Assembly: GCA_017163975.1 (NCBI GenBank) | Contig: JAFFSR010000136.1 | Coordinates: forward strand, 6,073,501-6,137,500 | DNA length: 64,000 nucleotides | Direction of reading: 5' to 3' | Source of the DNA: Anastatus disparis | Taxonomy: Eukaryota; Arthropoda; Insecta; Hymenoptera; Eupelmidae | Shown: positions 27,731-41,749 of the stretch, one piece after another | Layout of the letters: each line of letters begins with the position of its first letter | Position numbering within the stretch: position 1 is the stretch's first letter | Notes under the pieces: generated by a model | The model's database searches: none | Seen by the model: only the letters and a program-made list of their open reading frames with translations | Told to the model about the DNA's origin: nothing | Program-made: the position numbers and the translations under genes

Positions 27731-30700
27731 TACCATAAAATAATATATAAGACAATTCATAAGTTAGAGAAAATTTGCAAGTAAATAACTTAGGCTTATT
27801 GATTGTTTGAACTTTGGCCTCAAATAGTTATTAAATTTCGTTTAGTAATTGTTTGATACTGGAAAATTGAAATAATTCAGTTAAAAATTATAATTATAAT
27901 CATTTCTTCCAAACGTAATTACAATTAAAAGTTTTTTAAACTTAACAGTTTTTCACTTAAAGCGTTCAAAATAAATGCCTCGAATAAAGTTGAACAAGAA
28001 ATTCAATTTTGTGGTAAATGAATTTACCCATTATTTCAGCTCATTTATTCGACCTTATAAATGGATACAGATAATAGATTAACGTAAAGAACATATGATA
28101 ATCAATTTTCAACTTCGTGTACTATTTATAAGATTTAATTTATCTTCTTCAAATGTTCTAAAGTACACAAAATCCTTCTTATGAAAAATATATAAATATC
28201 CTGCTTTAAAAAATACGTCGTCTAAAAGTTTCTTGACTACTATAGCATTCAAAATCACAATAACTTTTACAAAAGCCTTTATAACTTTGGTGCAGCTGTA
28301 CAATCAAGCATAAATTTAAATAAATAAAAAAACTGAGTTTAAGAAAAAAGAAGAAGAAAACTTTTTTATGTATCCTTTAAATATGAAATTACCATTTCTT
28401 AAACCGATCTCTTCCCATAATTACATTTCAAATAATATAAAAACCCTAAATATTCTATTCTAACTGAACGCTGAAGACTATCGTTTTCTGTAATCAAAAA
28501 AAGGGGAAAGGAACTTTGGTCACAGTAAAAACTTGACAGTACAAAACAAATGCAAATTGTACACTCAGATCTATATAACGTTAAAAAATTCTATATATGT
28601 ATAACGGAGTTAGAAACTCGATTGCATTCAAGGTCTTCACCTCGACTGCTCGTCATCATTCTTAGTTTCTTTTTTCTCATATGTCGCATTAACAACCTGT
28701 CGATCGTTTTCTTATTTTTTTCCTCTTCCCTCTTCTCTTCCTTCTCCTTCTCTAAATGTTGCTTCGTTGTTGTTGTTTTTTTTATTATTATTATTGAACC
28801 TATTTAAACCGCACGCGTGCGTTAAATTCTATCTCTGCTTTGATGTACACGTTTCGTGACATTCGTGTTAAATATCATTAGATACATGTATATTGATCCA
28901 AACCGATCTATAACTGATTTTTTTTTTACATATATGCATATGAAAGACTTGGCGCCTTGGTGATGTCGCGTGAGTTGATTATCGTCTCTATTCTATACGC
29001 TTTATCTTCTACATCGGAAAAAAAATATGCTTAGTCTAGCGAAAAACATATTATGTTAGAAGAATGGTATATGACAAGAAAAAGAAGCAGGAGAAGAAGA
29101 AGAAATAATGATAAATGCATGTGTGAACGTAATAGCCATATATATATATTCTTTAAATTCTTGCATGCTACGAGAAAATGAATGAGAGATTGAGAGAGAG
29201 AGATCGTTTTTCCAATGTTTATTCACGCAAGAGGTTGCCTTGGTTCCTGAAGAATCGATTTTCCTTTTATTGAGTGGTTTGTAAGGCAATAAAAATTCGA
29301 AAAAGCTTCCTTTTTTCTTTGATGCTGATTGTATTTTTTTTGGAAATTCGTAAAAGAAGAAAAACTTTTATTTTAGAAAAAAAGTTAAGAAGTCTTTAGA
29401 ATGAATTTTTTTCTCAAATAAAAAAGACGAGCTGCTTGAGAAGAGAATCTTACTATCGATAGTTATTAGCTGCTTGTCGATATTACAATAGGTATTCTAT
29501 AAAAAGGGGAAGAATTGAAGCTTTTTTTTGAATCGTGAGACGATTTTTAAGTAGGAATGATTATTTTAAAGATTTTTACTACAGATTGCTTAGTAAATGC
29601 TCATAATATTCGAAAGATTTTTTAAAATGTTTATCGTTCCGTACATTTTTTCAATACGCTAATAAGTACGTTATTTGCAATTCATATGAGAAGCGTCGAC
29701 AAAGGAAAAAAGGAAAGAAAAGGTAAAGAATATAAACTTGAAGTTGAGATTTTTTAAAGAGATATAATGTGGTTTGTGGATGATCTTTTATTGTCTTATT
29801 TATTGTCTTTGGAGTTGCTTGTGATTTTAAATTACACATTTGTATAATTATGGCTCTTTTTTTTCATCTGCCGTTAAACCAGTATATGCATGGATTTTAA
29901 GATTTTCGTTATTTATAATGCCGTGCATATGAAAATAATTGTATGCGTGCGGTTTTACTCGATAAATGAATATGCTAAAACAATATTGTATTATTCTGCA
30001 TTTATAATAACATTAAATATATTGATTTCAATTTAATTTTATAAATTAAGATGCATATTTACGCAAAATATAGTTGAAAAGGGAAATCTTTTCTTTGATA
30101 TGACGAAAAATTTATTATATTTTTAAAAATTTTACATTAACTAGCTTAAGTAATTTTTTCATAAAAAATAATTGTATGCTTTTAGCAATTTAAATAAAAA
30201 TTATTTCTTTATTATTTAAAATTCAATAAAATTTTTTAACAATAAAAATATTTTATTCAAAAGTGAATAAAATCCAAGATTTTGAAAATTTGTATGATAC
30301 AATATAAAGCATTACAATGTAGACATATTGGTTGCAATTGATTTTTATAAAAATTTTATTTTACAGGACTGATTGTGAAGTATTGTAAAGCTCGAATGAG
30401 TCTGATATTTCTAAAAAAAATGATTTTCAGCTATTCGTTGTATGTTTGAAGAAATTGTCTGTAGAAAATAGCTTTTTTTGAAGATAACCCAGTTGTTGGT
30501 GTAACTATACAAAATGCTATTTTTAAAGTAATGGAGAAAAAAAAGTTTTTGTTTGCTTTAGTATGTCAAAAACTAGAAGAAATGAAAACTTTCTATGGAA
30601 TCTTTCCTTTTATAACATTCTAGTGTTACATTTTGACCATAATTTTTCGAGTTTCTTTTTTAAACTTTATTGTTTAAATTTTATCAATAAAGTAGTACAC

Positions 30701-31619
30701 CGTGTCCAAAAACGAAGTATAATAAGAACAATATTGTATTGAAAAATAAGAATTTAGTTTGTCTAAAAATAAACATGAGACGTTTTATGTATAAAAAATA
30801 TGAGTAATTTCACATTATAAAATATTTTTAACAGAGTAGGATTTCCTGAAGAAACAATTTCCCCAGAATTAACGAGCATATTTTGAATATTAAAAAAATA
30901 ATAAAAGAAGTATGTAAATAAGCACTCTAAGAAATTCATTTTTATCGTAAATATTATCAAAACGTTTTAACCATGCAATTTATTTTACAATATAACAGGA
31001 AGATGAAAGTTTTAAGAAAAGTTTTGGTTAAGATTAAAGAGTTTTAAACTTATGAACCGTATAAAGACATTATAATTTAATAACATTAAAAACGTGATTT
31101 ATTTTTAAATACGTTAAAGTATTAGTAGTATGATGAGATATAAATCGTGATTGTTGATGTTATACCAAAAAGTAGTTTTTTAAAAGCATGCTAACTCTAA
31201 TCACCTTTAACTTTTTTAACTCTTTGTAACCTGAATTTTTGTTTTTATAGAAAATGTTTTGATAATAAATTTTATTTTTGATAACAAATCAATTTTTAGG
31301 ATGATTAATGTTCATTTTTAAACTAAATTTTGCAAAAATAGTATTTTTTCCGGTGGCGAAAATGCGATTTTTTTAACATCGGGCCTAAAATACCACTTTT
31401 TTTGGCGCCATGTCAAATCTGGTACTTTCGAGCCAAGTATTAAAGAAAATTTTTTTTTTTTAATTTTTTTTTAATTTCTATTACGAGTTTAATCAGAAAC
31501 TTTTTACTTTGAACAAATTAATATGTTTATTTTAAAATTTTTCAAGTTTCTTTTTTACAATTTAAAATATAAACGAAAAATATGAATGTCCATTTCAATA
31601 GACATCGGGTCAGAAATGG
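27731..31619. other. 3.9 kb AT-rich stretch, no gene seen
   Basis: Short frames only. Pyrimidine-rich sequence lies at about 28,660-28,800 and ends in a short TTA repeat. A purine-rich patch is at 29,070-29,210. Nothing resembles a spliced gene, tRNA or inverted-repeat element. Confidence 0.45.
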
Positions 31620-31833
31620 TTAAGGCGACTTCGGAGATTAGGTTAGGTTTTATTTTTTAGTTTACAAATCACGCTTTTAATACATGAAATTGTTGAAATA
31701 TTGTTATTTTCGACCACTTTTTAAAACCCACAAAATGGTAGAAAACTTAAAAATCCACAAAAATTTATAAATTAAAACCGTGATTTATAAACTACATAAT
31801 GGTATTTTAACCTAACCTTCGTAATCGCCTTAA
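31620..31833. mobile_element. MITE with TTAA target-site duplication
   Basis: TTAA at 31,620-31,623 is followed by GGCGACTTCGGAGATTAGGT. The right end, CCTAACCTTCGTAATCGCC, is followed by TTAA at 31,830-31,833. The inner arms continue to match: TTTACAAATCACG near 31,661 faces CGTGATTTATAAA near 31,777. The element is about 206 bp with no coding capacity. TTAA targets are typical of piggyBac-type transposition, though other families use them too. The ends differ from those at 12.45 and 34.7 kb, so this is a separate family. Confidence 0.75.
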
Positions 31834-32828
31834 GCAAAACATCGGAATAAAAAATTATTGAATTAACAATTTAAACAAATAATATTTTGAATATATCTCC
31901 GTAATATATTGAATTGTCTATAAAATCTAGTTTTAAATTAATAATATGTAAAGTATAAATATTTTTTCCTTTGAGTGAATAATTTTTAAGCTTTGACGTT
32001 GATAATTCACTATTGACATTTCCTTCTATGTCACCATTGATGATTTCAAAAAGCACTGCGTGTTCAAAGAATCGTACAACTCATATAAAAGTTATAAACT
32101 ACCCGTATATGTTAGTGTATTTACTCGTCAATGCATCTAGGAATCAATATATCGGTTTCCTTTATCTCCAATAGTATACTCATTATTTAAATAATTCATC
32201 TGAATTATACACAATAAAAAATAGAAGAAAAAATAAATAAAATTCAAGTTTAGTGTAAAATTAAAGTTTTGAGGTTGGAAACGTTTAATTTGTTTTTATT
32301 CACTTTAATTAATCCGATTCATCATCAGTAAAAGATATACGGTGAGTTTAAGAAAACATTATTTATTAGACAATTTGTAATTTATAACTGTAATTACGGC
32401 GTTGAATTTTAAAACGCTTATATATCATTATTTCCATTTTGTAATTCGCTTTATGATGAGGGATACAGTTTAGCAAAGTTTCTTTCCGCGAAAGAAAAAA
32501 AACAGGGAGTGTCGATATTACTATTTTAAATGAGATGACTATTTAATCTTTGTAATTGAACTTTTCTTATGGATAAAAATAGGCTTGATGTTGATTTCAT
32601 AAGAGTTTCTGTTAACTCATGAATTTTGTATATGATTCGTTGGATATTTTCTTATTGCGTAAATTACGGCTTGGAAATTATTTTTCATATTAATTAAAGA
32701 GATATATAGATTAATAAAATTAGCTGAACATTAATTGGTTTAATAAAATTTTAATTAATAATCATGCTTGTTTATTTTTCAACGAATATTTAAAATGAAT
32801 ATTTCGAATCGTTTATTGAGACGAATGT
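31834..32828. other. AT-rich stretch, no gene seen
   Basis: A 61-codon minus-strand frame (31,871-32,056) has no recognisable motif and no splice context. No other feature is supported. Confidence 0.45.
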
Positions 32829-33315
32829 GGCGATATCTCGCTTGCAGTTCAAGAAAAGTCATATCTCATTTTTAGTCGAAAAAAGGTGTCATCTCGGTTT
32901 CGGAAAAAGGTGACAAATCGTTTATTGTTGGAAAAAGTAATAATCTCGCCTATAATTGAGAAAAAGTTATATTTTCTGATATAATTTTCCGTTAACCAGT
33001 AGAAGCTAATAGTATTATTAGCAAGATTTGTGTTAATCATACATTTCCAAATCGATCATTGTCTTTTCAAGATAAAAATTAATAAAATATTGAAAATATT
33101 TATTGATGTAAATCTAGCTAGAGGTGCCAAATCAAAGTAAAAAAGGATTATTTTCTGATATAATACCTTTTATCAATTGCAATCACTTTTCTTCAATTAT
33201 AAACGACAGACTATCTTTCTTTAGCCACAAAGGATTTAGTACCTCTCTTCAACCAAAAATATCACTTTTTTTTGTTAAAAACAAAATATTAACACATTTG
33301 TCTCAACAATCGATA
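32829..33315. repeat. Facing arrays of a 28-30-bp degenerate repeat, locus 2
   Basis: The left array (about 32,829-32,975) has five to six units such as GCGATATCTCGCTTGCAGTT, GTCATATCTCATTTTTAGTC and GTGACAAATCGTTTATTGTT, each followed by GAAAAA. The right array (about 33,160-33,310) runs in the opposite orientation (ACTTTTCTTCAATTATAAAC, CTCTTCAACCAAAAATATCA). TATTTTCTGATATAAT-like sequence occurs at the inner edge of both sides, in the same orientation. This matches the arrangement at 22.9-23.2 kb, so both are probably members of one foldback element family. Small open frames in both arms are repeat artefacts. Confidence 0.6.
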
Positions 33316-34691
33316 TATAACTAATAGTCTAAAAATCAAAATCAATTATATTTTAAAACATTTGACTATTATTAAAATGATTTACATTTTTTTTCTAATG
33401 ATGATATATTTTATCAATTATTATTTAAGTACAATCAGTAAATGATAATTTAGGTCAACGAATCCACATAAAAAAGCCAAAATTTTACTAACCACATTGA
33501 ATTATATCTAAAAACATCATCGCATAATTTATACAACTCTTTTGAAAGTAAATCATGCTATTTATACATATAACGATTAAAAAAATAGTTTACATTTAAA
33601 TAGAATTTGGAAGTACAGCACATTAAATGGTTATTTGAATTTTTACTGTGAATAGTATTCATACCTTTAGTCTATATGTAATGTGTTTATGTATAAGCTC
33701 GCGAGTTATGTGTCGTTTTAAAAGAAATGACGCGATTTTCTATATGTTAAAAAGAAAAGAAAGGCCTGGCATGACAAAAGGCTTTTTCTAGGGCAGGAAA
33801 TTGTCTACGTACGAGGACACTTATACATATATATATATGTACATATATATAAATGACTCTGTCATAGCATAACACGCATGATGGATTTTATTTGCGACCA
33901 AGTTGCCCATTGTCAAGACAAATTTAGAAGGTACAATAAGAAACTCTAAACGTATTTTTTATCAAATATACCGGAAATTTTCATTTCACGTTTTTATTAT
34001 TCTTAACAAATTGTAAATTGTTTTTTTTTTGTTTCTGGTAGACATTGCTTTAGATCAAAAACTGATTATTTGGTAAATTTATCGTAATGTTTTGGCTAAT
34101 AAAAATACTTCTATTTCTACTACAAACATTCTATTCGATGTTCATTCCCATAAAATTATTCTTAAAACTTATTTATTTTCGAAAATAATTTTAAAGTACT
34201 AAAGCTCTTAGTAGATGAAGTATGATACAGTACTAAATTTTTCGCATCTAAATAATATTACATCTGAAATTGTAAAATGTACTCGAATGCTTCGTAAAAT
34301 AAAATATACAAGATACTTGTTTAATTTAAATGTTTTTGCTTAACAACTAGCGTGATTGCGCTATTAAATTAAATCTTAAATCATCTTCAAGAATAGCAAA
34401 TAATACGTAACTTTATAATAGTTGTTTACAAGATTCCGTAAATTGCTCAATGTATATTAATCACGAGGCTTACATATTTTTTTTTCTTTTTGTATTAGAA
34501 GCTCGCTAATACAACGGGCATCAATAGAACTCTGTGTTTATTTATAATGTAAGCGTTACAGAGTGATCGAAACCTATTTTGTATAGTTATTTTTGTTATA
34601 ATACCGTCTGACATTATAAAATTTAAATTATTATTGTAGTTTACTGAACTTGAGCTACTCAAAAGTAGTACAGGCTTGAAATAAGAGCTTG
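33316..34691. other. AT-rich stretch, no gene seen
   Basis: Contains a short TATATATATATG run near 33,825 and slightly richer sequence at about 33,690-33,920. No open frame of note, no RNA gene and no repeat ends were found. Confidence 0.45.
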
Positions 34692-35088
34692 TTAAGAGGC
34701 GGTCGTATAGTTCTGTCCTTGTCTAATCTAAATTTTCGTTATAATTAGTAAACTAAATATTTTTATACAAAAGTAAGGGCAGAGCCCAATAGATTTAAGG
34801 ATAAACAGACGATTCTATTCTATGAAAAAATATAAAATTTTCATTAGTTTTCGAGTGAAGTCTGAAACGGAAAAAGAGTTGAACACTTCAATCAAATTTA
34901 ACTCTTTTTCCGTTTCAGACTTCACTCGAAAACTAATGAAAATTTTATATTTTTTCATAGAATAGAATTGTCTGCTTATTCTTAAATCTATTGGGCTCTG
35001 CCTTTACTTTTGTATAAAAATATTTAATTTAGTCATAATAACGAAAATTTAGATTAGACAAGGACAGAACTATACGGCCTCCTCTTAA
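34692..35088. mobile_element. Foldback MITE, TTAA-type, long member (near-perfect hairpin)
   Basis: The 389-bp element (34,696-35,084) is flanked by TTAA at 34,692-34,695 and 35,085-35,088. Its left arm (GAGGCGGTCGTATAGTTCTG onward) is matched almost base for base by the right arm, apart from a small loop near 34,885-34,900. Examples are TTTTCGAGTGAAGTCTGAAA facing TTTCAGACTTCACTCGAAAA, and AACGGAAAAAGAGTT facing AACTCTTTTTCCGTT. A transcript through it would form a long double-stranded RNA. No protein is encoded. The ends, the TTGTCCTTGTCTAATC block and the GATTCTATTCTATGAAAAA block are shared with the 12.45 kb element. Confidence 0.9.
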
Positions 35089-38000
35089 GCAATTTTTTTT
35101 TTAAAAACTTTAAAAATTTCTAAATTTTTCATTATTAAATTAATCCTGATAGGAATTTAATTCGAATAAAACTATTAGATTTTGAATTGACAAATTAAAA
35201 TCAATACATATCATAAATTCATGTCAAATAGCCAATTTTTTATTAGAAAAACGTTTTATTTATATCATATTTTGTAAAATAATAAATTGAAGAATAAATA
35301 AACTGTTATTTTACTTATTCGATCTGATACAATTTCAATAGTATTCATATACCGTTAAAACAAGTGTTATTTTTCTTAGTAAAGTGAGAATGGTTATATA
35401 AGTACTTTTATGTAAAAAACAATCATATAATTTAACAACACTTGGTTAAATATCAAATAAAGCTCCATAAGATCTTTAATTAATGATTAAAGTTTTGATC
35501 GATAGAATAATTTTTAACGAGCTCATAAGCAAAAAAAATTTTCCAACTTTAAATTAGTAATTACTACTGTATAAGCGAAGTTTAAACTTGTGCATAATAA
35601 CATGTTAATTTACAAATCACATTCACTCTCAACAAATAACAATCTATAGTATATGTCCAACCTTCAACTTCACTAATAACCAACGACCATTATAAACTAC
35701 GTTTAACAGTTTGGCTTTATAATTTCTGCTTTTATAATATGCATATCCTAAACTCTCTGCACCTCCGTGTGATTCGCGTTTGTATAAAGTACATTTACTA
35801 TATAAGTTTTTATGTATATGACAGAATAATGAAAAGAAAAATAAAAAAAAATAAAACAAAGTTTAATGTATGCGACATAGAGAACATCGTCCTTGTCCTA
35901 TACTATACAGTCCGACGCTAAGAACTCGATCGAGCTTTACCAAGTGTTCGTATATACATACATACGTACGTGTGTACATGTTAACCGTTACATTTCTTTC
36001 ACTCAAATGATATTAAGGGAGTGGAGCAAATAGTATACGTTAGAAAAGTTTTTATCGTACGATGGGCGTTTCTTTAGGTTGATTAGATGCGTTTTCTATG
36101 AGTTCGATCATCAGTTTCTACGTATAAGGGGAGTTTATGCTCAGGTTTGATATTAAGACGAGATAAAGGCGTTGATGCATTTTAATAGGATTCAGTTTTC
36201 ATTGATAAAACTTGAGGAAAAAATCTTTAAACTCCAGAAAAATAGTTGCTTTGTAGCTTGCATGTTTTCTTCATAATTCGTTTGTATTAGAAATTTTATA
36301 GACGTTTTAATAAATTATTCATTATACAATTTATAAACTTTATCGACAGCGTAAATATTCTTTTTTTTTACATTTTAATTAACATTTTCAAACAAAGAAA
36401 TGAAAAATAGAAAGAAAAATTTCAATTTAAAACAAACAGATTGACATTAAAATTTAATAATATATTTAAAAAATAAAGTTTTAATGAAAATTTTAAAAAT
36501 TTAAATTTAAAATTTAAACTTTATTCTAAAATTGTATTTCTTGCTTGAAACTACATGTTATTTTACGATAGCCTGAGCAATTCGTGCGCGCAATCGAATA
36601 TTGGTATAGCGTGCAAATAGTGTTACCATTTTCAAATTAAACTAGAAATCACTCGATTGATCGAAATGGTTTATATGACGTTAAAAAGTTTAAATGTTAT
36701 ATAAGTTTGACATCATAAAAAATATGAAAAAATATAATATGATTATTTTTATACTAAAAATTGAGCAATGAAATTTTGATTAATTTTAATAGTCATTCAG
36801 ATAGTCAGATAGTTAGTTTAAAATATTGATTGAATCGTAGACTGACCTATTGGATGAGAGAGTAATGAAAAATCGTTATATGTAGATTTTGAAGAAGTTG
36901 GCCTTATTTTTTTCTAAGCTGGATTTCTTCCATGTAAGTGAATAGTAATTAAATAATAGTTTGAAACTTAATTCTTTAATAGTATTTAATGGTTCTAATT
37001 GTGATCATAAAATTTGAGAATTCATGAATTCCTATTGAATTTAAAATATGAATAAAAAACATTTTTCTTCGTGCGAAATTTGTGAATTTGTATTTTTAAT
37101 TCGTATCCTAAAGAATTTTCATATAGTCGATTATTTAATGTTTGAAACTAAAGAAAATCATAAAAACATTATATTAAAATCTGCACATCAACATCTGTCG
37201 TGATTTACAATTGCACGTAATGTGAAAGTCAATCTCAAAGAAAATGTAATATAGCTTGAAAGGTTTTTAATAAAATAAATATAATAATTCATTTGTAAAA
37301 TTTAATATGACTATAACCATTAAAAACCATAAGTCTAATATTCTCCGCTAATAAACCAGTCACGACAAATGTTCTTCCTGAACTCTATTTCTTCTTGAAA
37401 ATCAAAAGCTTTATATCTTAGCTCCCATTAATTTACACATTGCGCCTCAAGAGCGACAAATCATTTTGTCGGGAATTAGAGAAAGAGAATAAGAAGAATC
37501 AAATAAAACTACCAAGTAGTTCATGAGCTGCTGACTTTGTCTATATATATATATACGTATGTACGTATACATTGTATCTTTGCTTCAAGCTTTTACAAGG
37601 CCGTGCATCGATGCATTAATGAAGACAACGAAGACGACAAAGAAATTCCGGGTTTTGTCTTTCTCTCTCTTTCTCTTTGTGTATACCTTGGGTTTTGTTA
37701 ATCTCATAATGATATTCCTTTGCCAAGTAATCTGGTATACTTTAAGTGATGAATGAAGTGAATTTCGTAGTAAAATGCGAAATATAGATATACACGTTTC
37801 TTATGTTTGAAGACAACTAAACTCAAGACAATGTAGATTGTTTAATGAATTATTTATTACAGTGCATACAAAGCATTATGTATACCATTATAATTTTTTT
37901 CAGATCAAGGAATACATGATTGCTGATTTATCGTTGCTCGATATGTTATTTTAATTGTTTTGTCATTTTTTTTTCTTCCTTTTTTTTGATGCTCCTATTT

Positions 38001-41000
38001 GGTTAATCTAAAATTTTAATTTTAAAATATCATGTACTATATCTTATTTTACTTGCTAATTCAATTGTTTTACCGTTCACTAAAAGCATAATTTATTTAT
38101 TTATTAATAATTCTGGAAAAATATTTATCATTTTTTAGGACTGATCATCGCTTTAAAAATTTATTATTCATAAAAGTTCGCCATAAAAATGTTTTATTAT
38201 GAAAAACAAAAAGCAAAAAATTATTGCGTTTTAAAAATGATATTTGCAGAAATATATTTCAAACAATAATGTTCTTTCATGGCCTGCATGATTTATGAGT
38301 ATTACAAAAAATATTGCATTATAGTTGTTTATATATGCTTATGGTACCTGTTTATTATTTATAAAATTTAATGCATCTCAATCATTGCACACGAGGAGCA
38401 GACTATAATTGAACCGAGCGTTGTTTACAGTCTGCTTGTATATTTAGCTAATAAAGGTTTTACGACGATAAATATAATAAATTAAAATACAAAGTTTGCA
38501 GTTGATCCTAAATTAAAAAGACCTTTATATTTTTAATTTTCAACATTTTTTGTACCATTGCATATCGTCCTTTACAAATCCATAGAGGATTAATTTGTGA
38601 TATTTTTATCAATGTCATTCTATTAATAGCATTTAGTTAGGCCTCTGTGCAATTAAAGATATAATAGTATTACATGAGTCAGTTAATTTAAATGTATTCT
38701 TTTTAATTTGAAAATCCTTCTCACACTTTATGAGAAAAATATTCACCTTGTATGTGTCTCTTTTTATGTTTATTAACCATATATAGAGTGACAGCATAAA
38801 TTCTTCTTCGGCTAAAGGAAATCACGGACTATACTCAAACGTGAAAAAGAAAACCGTTCAATTGCTATCTGGGATGTAACGTTGATATTATTAGTTACCG
38901 TTGTAAAAATTTTTTTTTTCTTCTTTCCGAAGAAACGGAAGTTATTTTATTGGGATCGCGTATATGTCGTCTTTATCAAGAATATTTGTACAACCTATAA
39001 TTTTTCTATACGTATACTGCGAAGAAAAATAGAAAAATACACGGCGCTTGGAACTATATCGACGTGGTATACCTTGAAATGTATAGCTAGAAATGTCTTT
39101 TTAAGTACACATCGTATTCCTCCCCTCGTAACTTTTTTTCATTCTCTCTCCCTGATAGGCGCATTGCTATTCAAATATTAACCTCATTTAAAAATATAAT
39201 CTCTGGCGCAGTTTGAATTTTGTTGCCGGAATGGGCTCATTAAAATTACAATAACGTGAAATAAAATGGTTATATATATATACTTTTTTGGTTGGGTTTA
39301 TTCTTAAATGTTATTATGTGAGCTAAATAATTTTTAAAATTTTGAAATTTTATATATTAATATGCATTTTTACGTAGCAAGATACTATTATAATAATATG
39401 TTAAAATTGCATAAAAATTCCAAAGTACATTAATTATTTTTAATAACATTGCAAAGTACCATATATAAAAAAAGTAAATAAATTAATCATCAAAAAATAA
39501 GCGAGAACGACATAGAGGTGTGACGTTAACAAGCTGGTGTCGAGAGACTAGCTATAAGCTATGTGATACGTGTTAAATCGATGCCGTGTTCCACATAGAA
39601 TCATATATACCATCAAAATCTCATTTTCGATTTAATGCACAGCAGCCAGGTCACGAGGCATTAAACAAGAGTATATATGACATTAATATACTTTAAACGA
39701 GAATTTCCATTAGCTTTTACATATTTATCCGTACGGTTTTAAACATTAAAATTAATTTATTAATCGATCGTTATGATGTCCAAAATATCGCGTATTACGT
39801 CAACTTGATAATTATGAAAATTTTAAAATTCACATTTTTAGAATTTCTTTTTATGCTAACATTTATTGCATATAAATATTGTTTATATGTCATAATTTTA
39901 TGTCTAAAATAAATAAAATCAAGTTTCATCAAAACAAAGCTGTAATCTGTAAAAATGAAATGAAAAAAAAGAGATAAATAAAAACAATGCTTATAATCTC
40001 TCGATCAAATATTAACCAAATAAACATTAAATTTATTATTCTCAAGATTGTTCTAAAACAATATGAACTTGATATTACACACTAACCGTGCTTTGCAATT
40101 GGAATCGGCCGCATTCAGTATGGAAGCCTTAAAAAAAGGAGAGAAAAAAAACGTACTTGAGACGAAACAGTAAGAAAAAAAAGACGGCTAAGAAAATGCA
40201 TCGTTTCATGCAATCGCTAAAAGTCGTAAGGTCAAACGTGCTCAGATTTACTCTCCATTTGGTTATATTTCAACTTGATTCTGTCTAGCTTGCGTACTTA
40301 TAAAGTTGTTGGCTTTAATAGTTTAATTACTTATATTCGAAATAATGTCAAGGACAAATCTTGAAAAATTTCTAAATTTTTATGACTTTAATTATTCTTA
40401 AGTATTATTTTATTTTAATTAAGTATCAATTCTAATAATTAAAAAAATTGGTTTTAGTGAATTATAATAGTTAATAAGAAAAAAATCAAAGTTTTCATTT
40501 GATTGTATTATTATGAAAGATTAATTTATACCATACGTATTTGGATATCATAATGGAATTTCAACAATCACTACATTCTCGTACATGTACCAACAAAGTT
40601 AACTGAAATTACAAAATAAACACGCACCATCAATCAGATATTCGAGATGGGACGGGTATATTGATTCGGGATTTCAATTTCATCGCTAAAATCTTCAACT
40701 TAATAAATTTTCCATTTAAATAATCTTTGTTATTTAATATAATTCTTTTATTGCTTAAATTATTGATGGTGTAATGATGTGGACTAAAAGTGAAGAATTT
40801 TGTGCTTATACTTTCATTTTTTAGTTTAAACATTATATCTAGGAAAGTTAAAAAATAAATTTACGATATATATACTTTGAAGGAATTCATTCATTAAAAT
40901 TTATTAAAAGAAAAATAAAAGTAAGTAGGAGAGAGTTGTGTAAAGTCATATGGTTATCATGGGAATAGTTCTTTTTATTTTAATGCAATGTAAAACTTTA

Positions 41001-41253
41001 AAGCACTTTGTGGCCCTCTTGCAGTTTCCTTCAATGCGACACAACTTCTTTGAACTTAGAAAATTATTATGATATGTACGACTTTGAATTTTAATATTTA
41101 AAGTTCAACTTATCTATTAATTTTAGTACGTCTTATTCGAAATAAATTTTATATAAATCGTACATTATTACTATTTTTATCTAAATAAATGTTATTTCAA
41201 AATGTTGAAATTAAATATCTATTTATTTATCTTTACAAAAATTAAATATTTCA

Positions 41254-41258
<5 letters not shown>
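35089..41258. other. 6.2 kb AT-rich stretch with small richer patches
   Basis: No gene is supported. Less AT-rich patches occur at about 35,900-36,130, 36,570-36,620 (CGTGCGCGCAATCGAATATT), 38,780-39,130, 39,505-39,660 and 40,085-40,260. They are candidate conserved non-coding or regulatory elements. Open frames at 38,882-39,181 and 40,630-40,833 have biased composition and no recognisable motif. A small hairpin at 38,397-38,436 is listed separately. Confidence 0.4.
38397..38436. other. Short imperfect hairpin
   Basis: AGCAGACT at 38,397-38,404 faces AGTCTGCT at 38,429-38,436. The pairing extends inward through TATAATT against GTTTACA-like bases with mismatches. It lies in a locally richer block. 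The stem is shorter than a usual insect pre-miRNA, so function is doubtful. Confidence 0.25.

Positions 41259-41306
<48 letters not shown>
41259..41306. repeat. (AT)24 microsatellite
   Basis: An uninterrupted run of AT dinucleotides, about 48 bases, in an AT-rich background. Length polymorphism would be expected. Confidence 0.97.
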
Positions 41307-41309
<3 letters not shown>

Positions 41310-41749
41310 AAACTATTATTTAAAATTACTTAAGACTATTGCTTACGTACAGTAAAAATAAAAATTTATTCTGATTAAACAAATATTTTTTGTGATCGAA
41401 ATTTTGAATGTTTTAGTTGAGAAATCGATAAAAAAATATAAAAATAAATAACTTATATTTGAAACAAATAAAAATCATTAAAAAAATAAACATTTTAAAG
41501 ACCATTTTTAAATTATAAAATAAGGGAAATGGGTAATATTCTTGACGCCAATTTTTTTTTCTTATTAGTAATTTTTATGACTTTGAATTTTAAAAATTAT
41601 TTCTTAATATTTTGAAAATCATGTGGTTTTATTAGTGGTCTTATGAGTTTTTCGGTAAATATTATATCCTCCAATATTTAATTTTATATCATAATTAAGC
41701 ATTCAAAATTTAATCACAGATTCGAACATTTATCCACTATGGAAAAAAA

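Noticed and set aside
38882..39181. 99-codon plus-strand frame in a slightly richer patch
   Set aside because: Starts in a T-run, lacks a recognisable domain, and shows no splice or promoter context.
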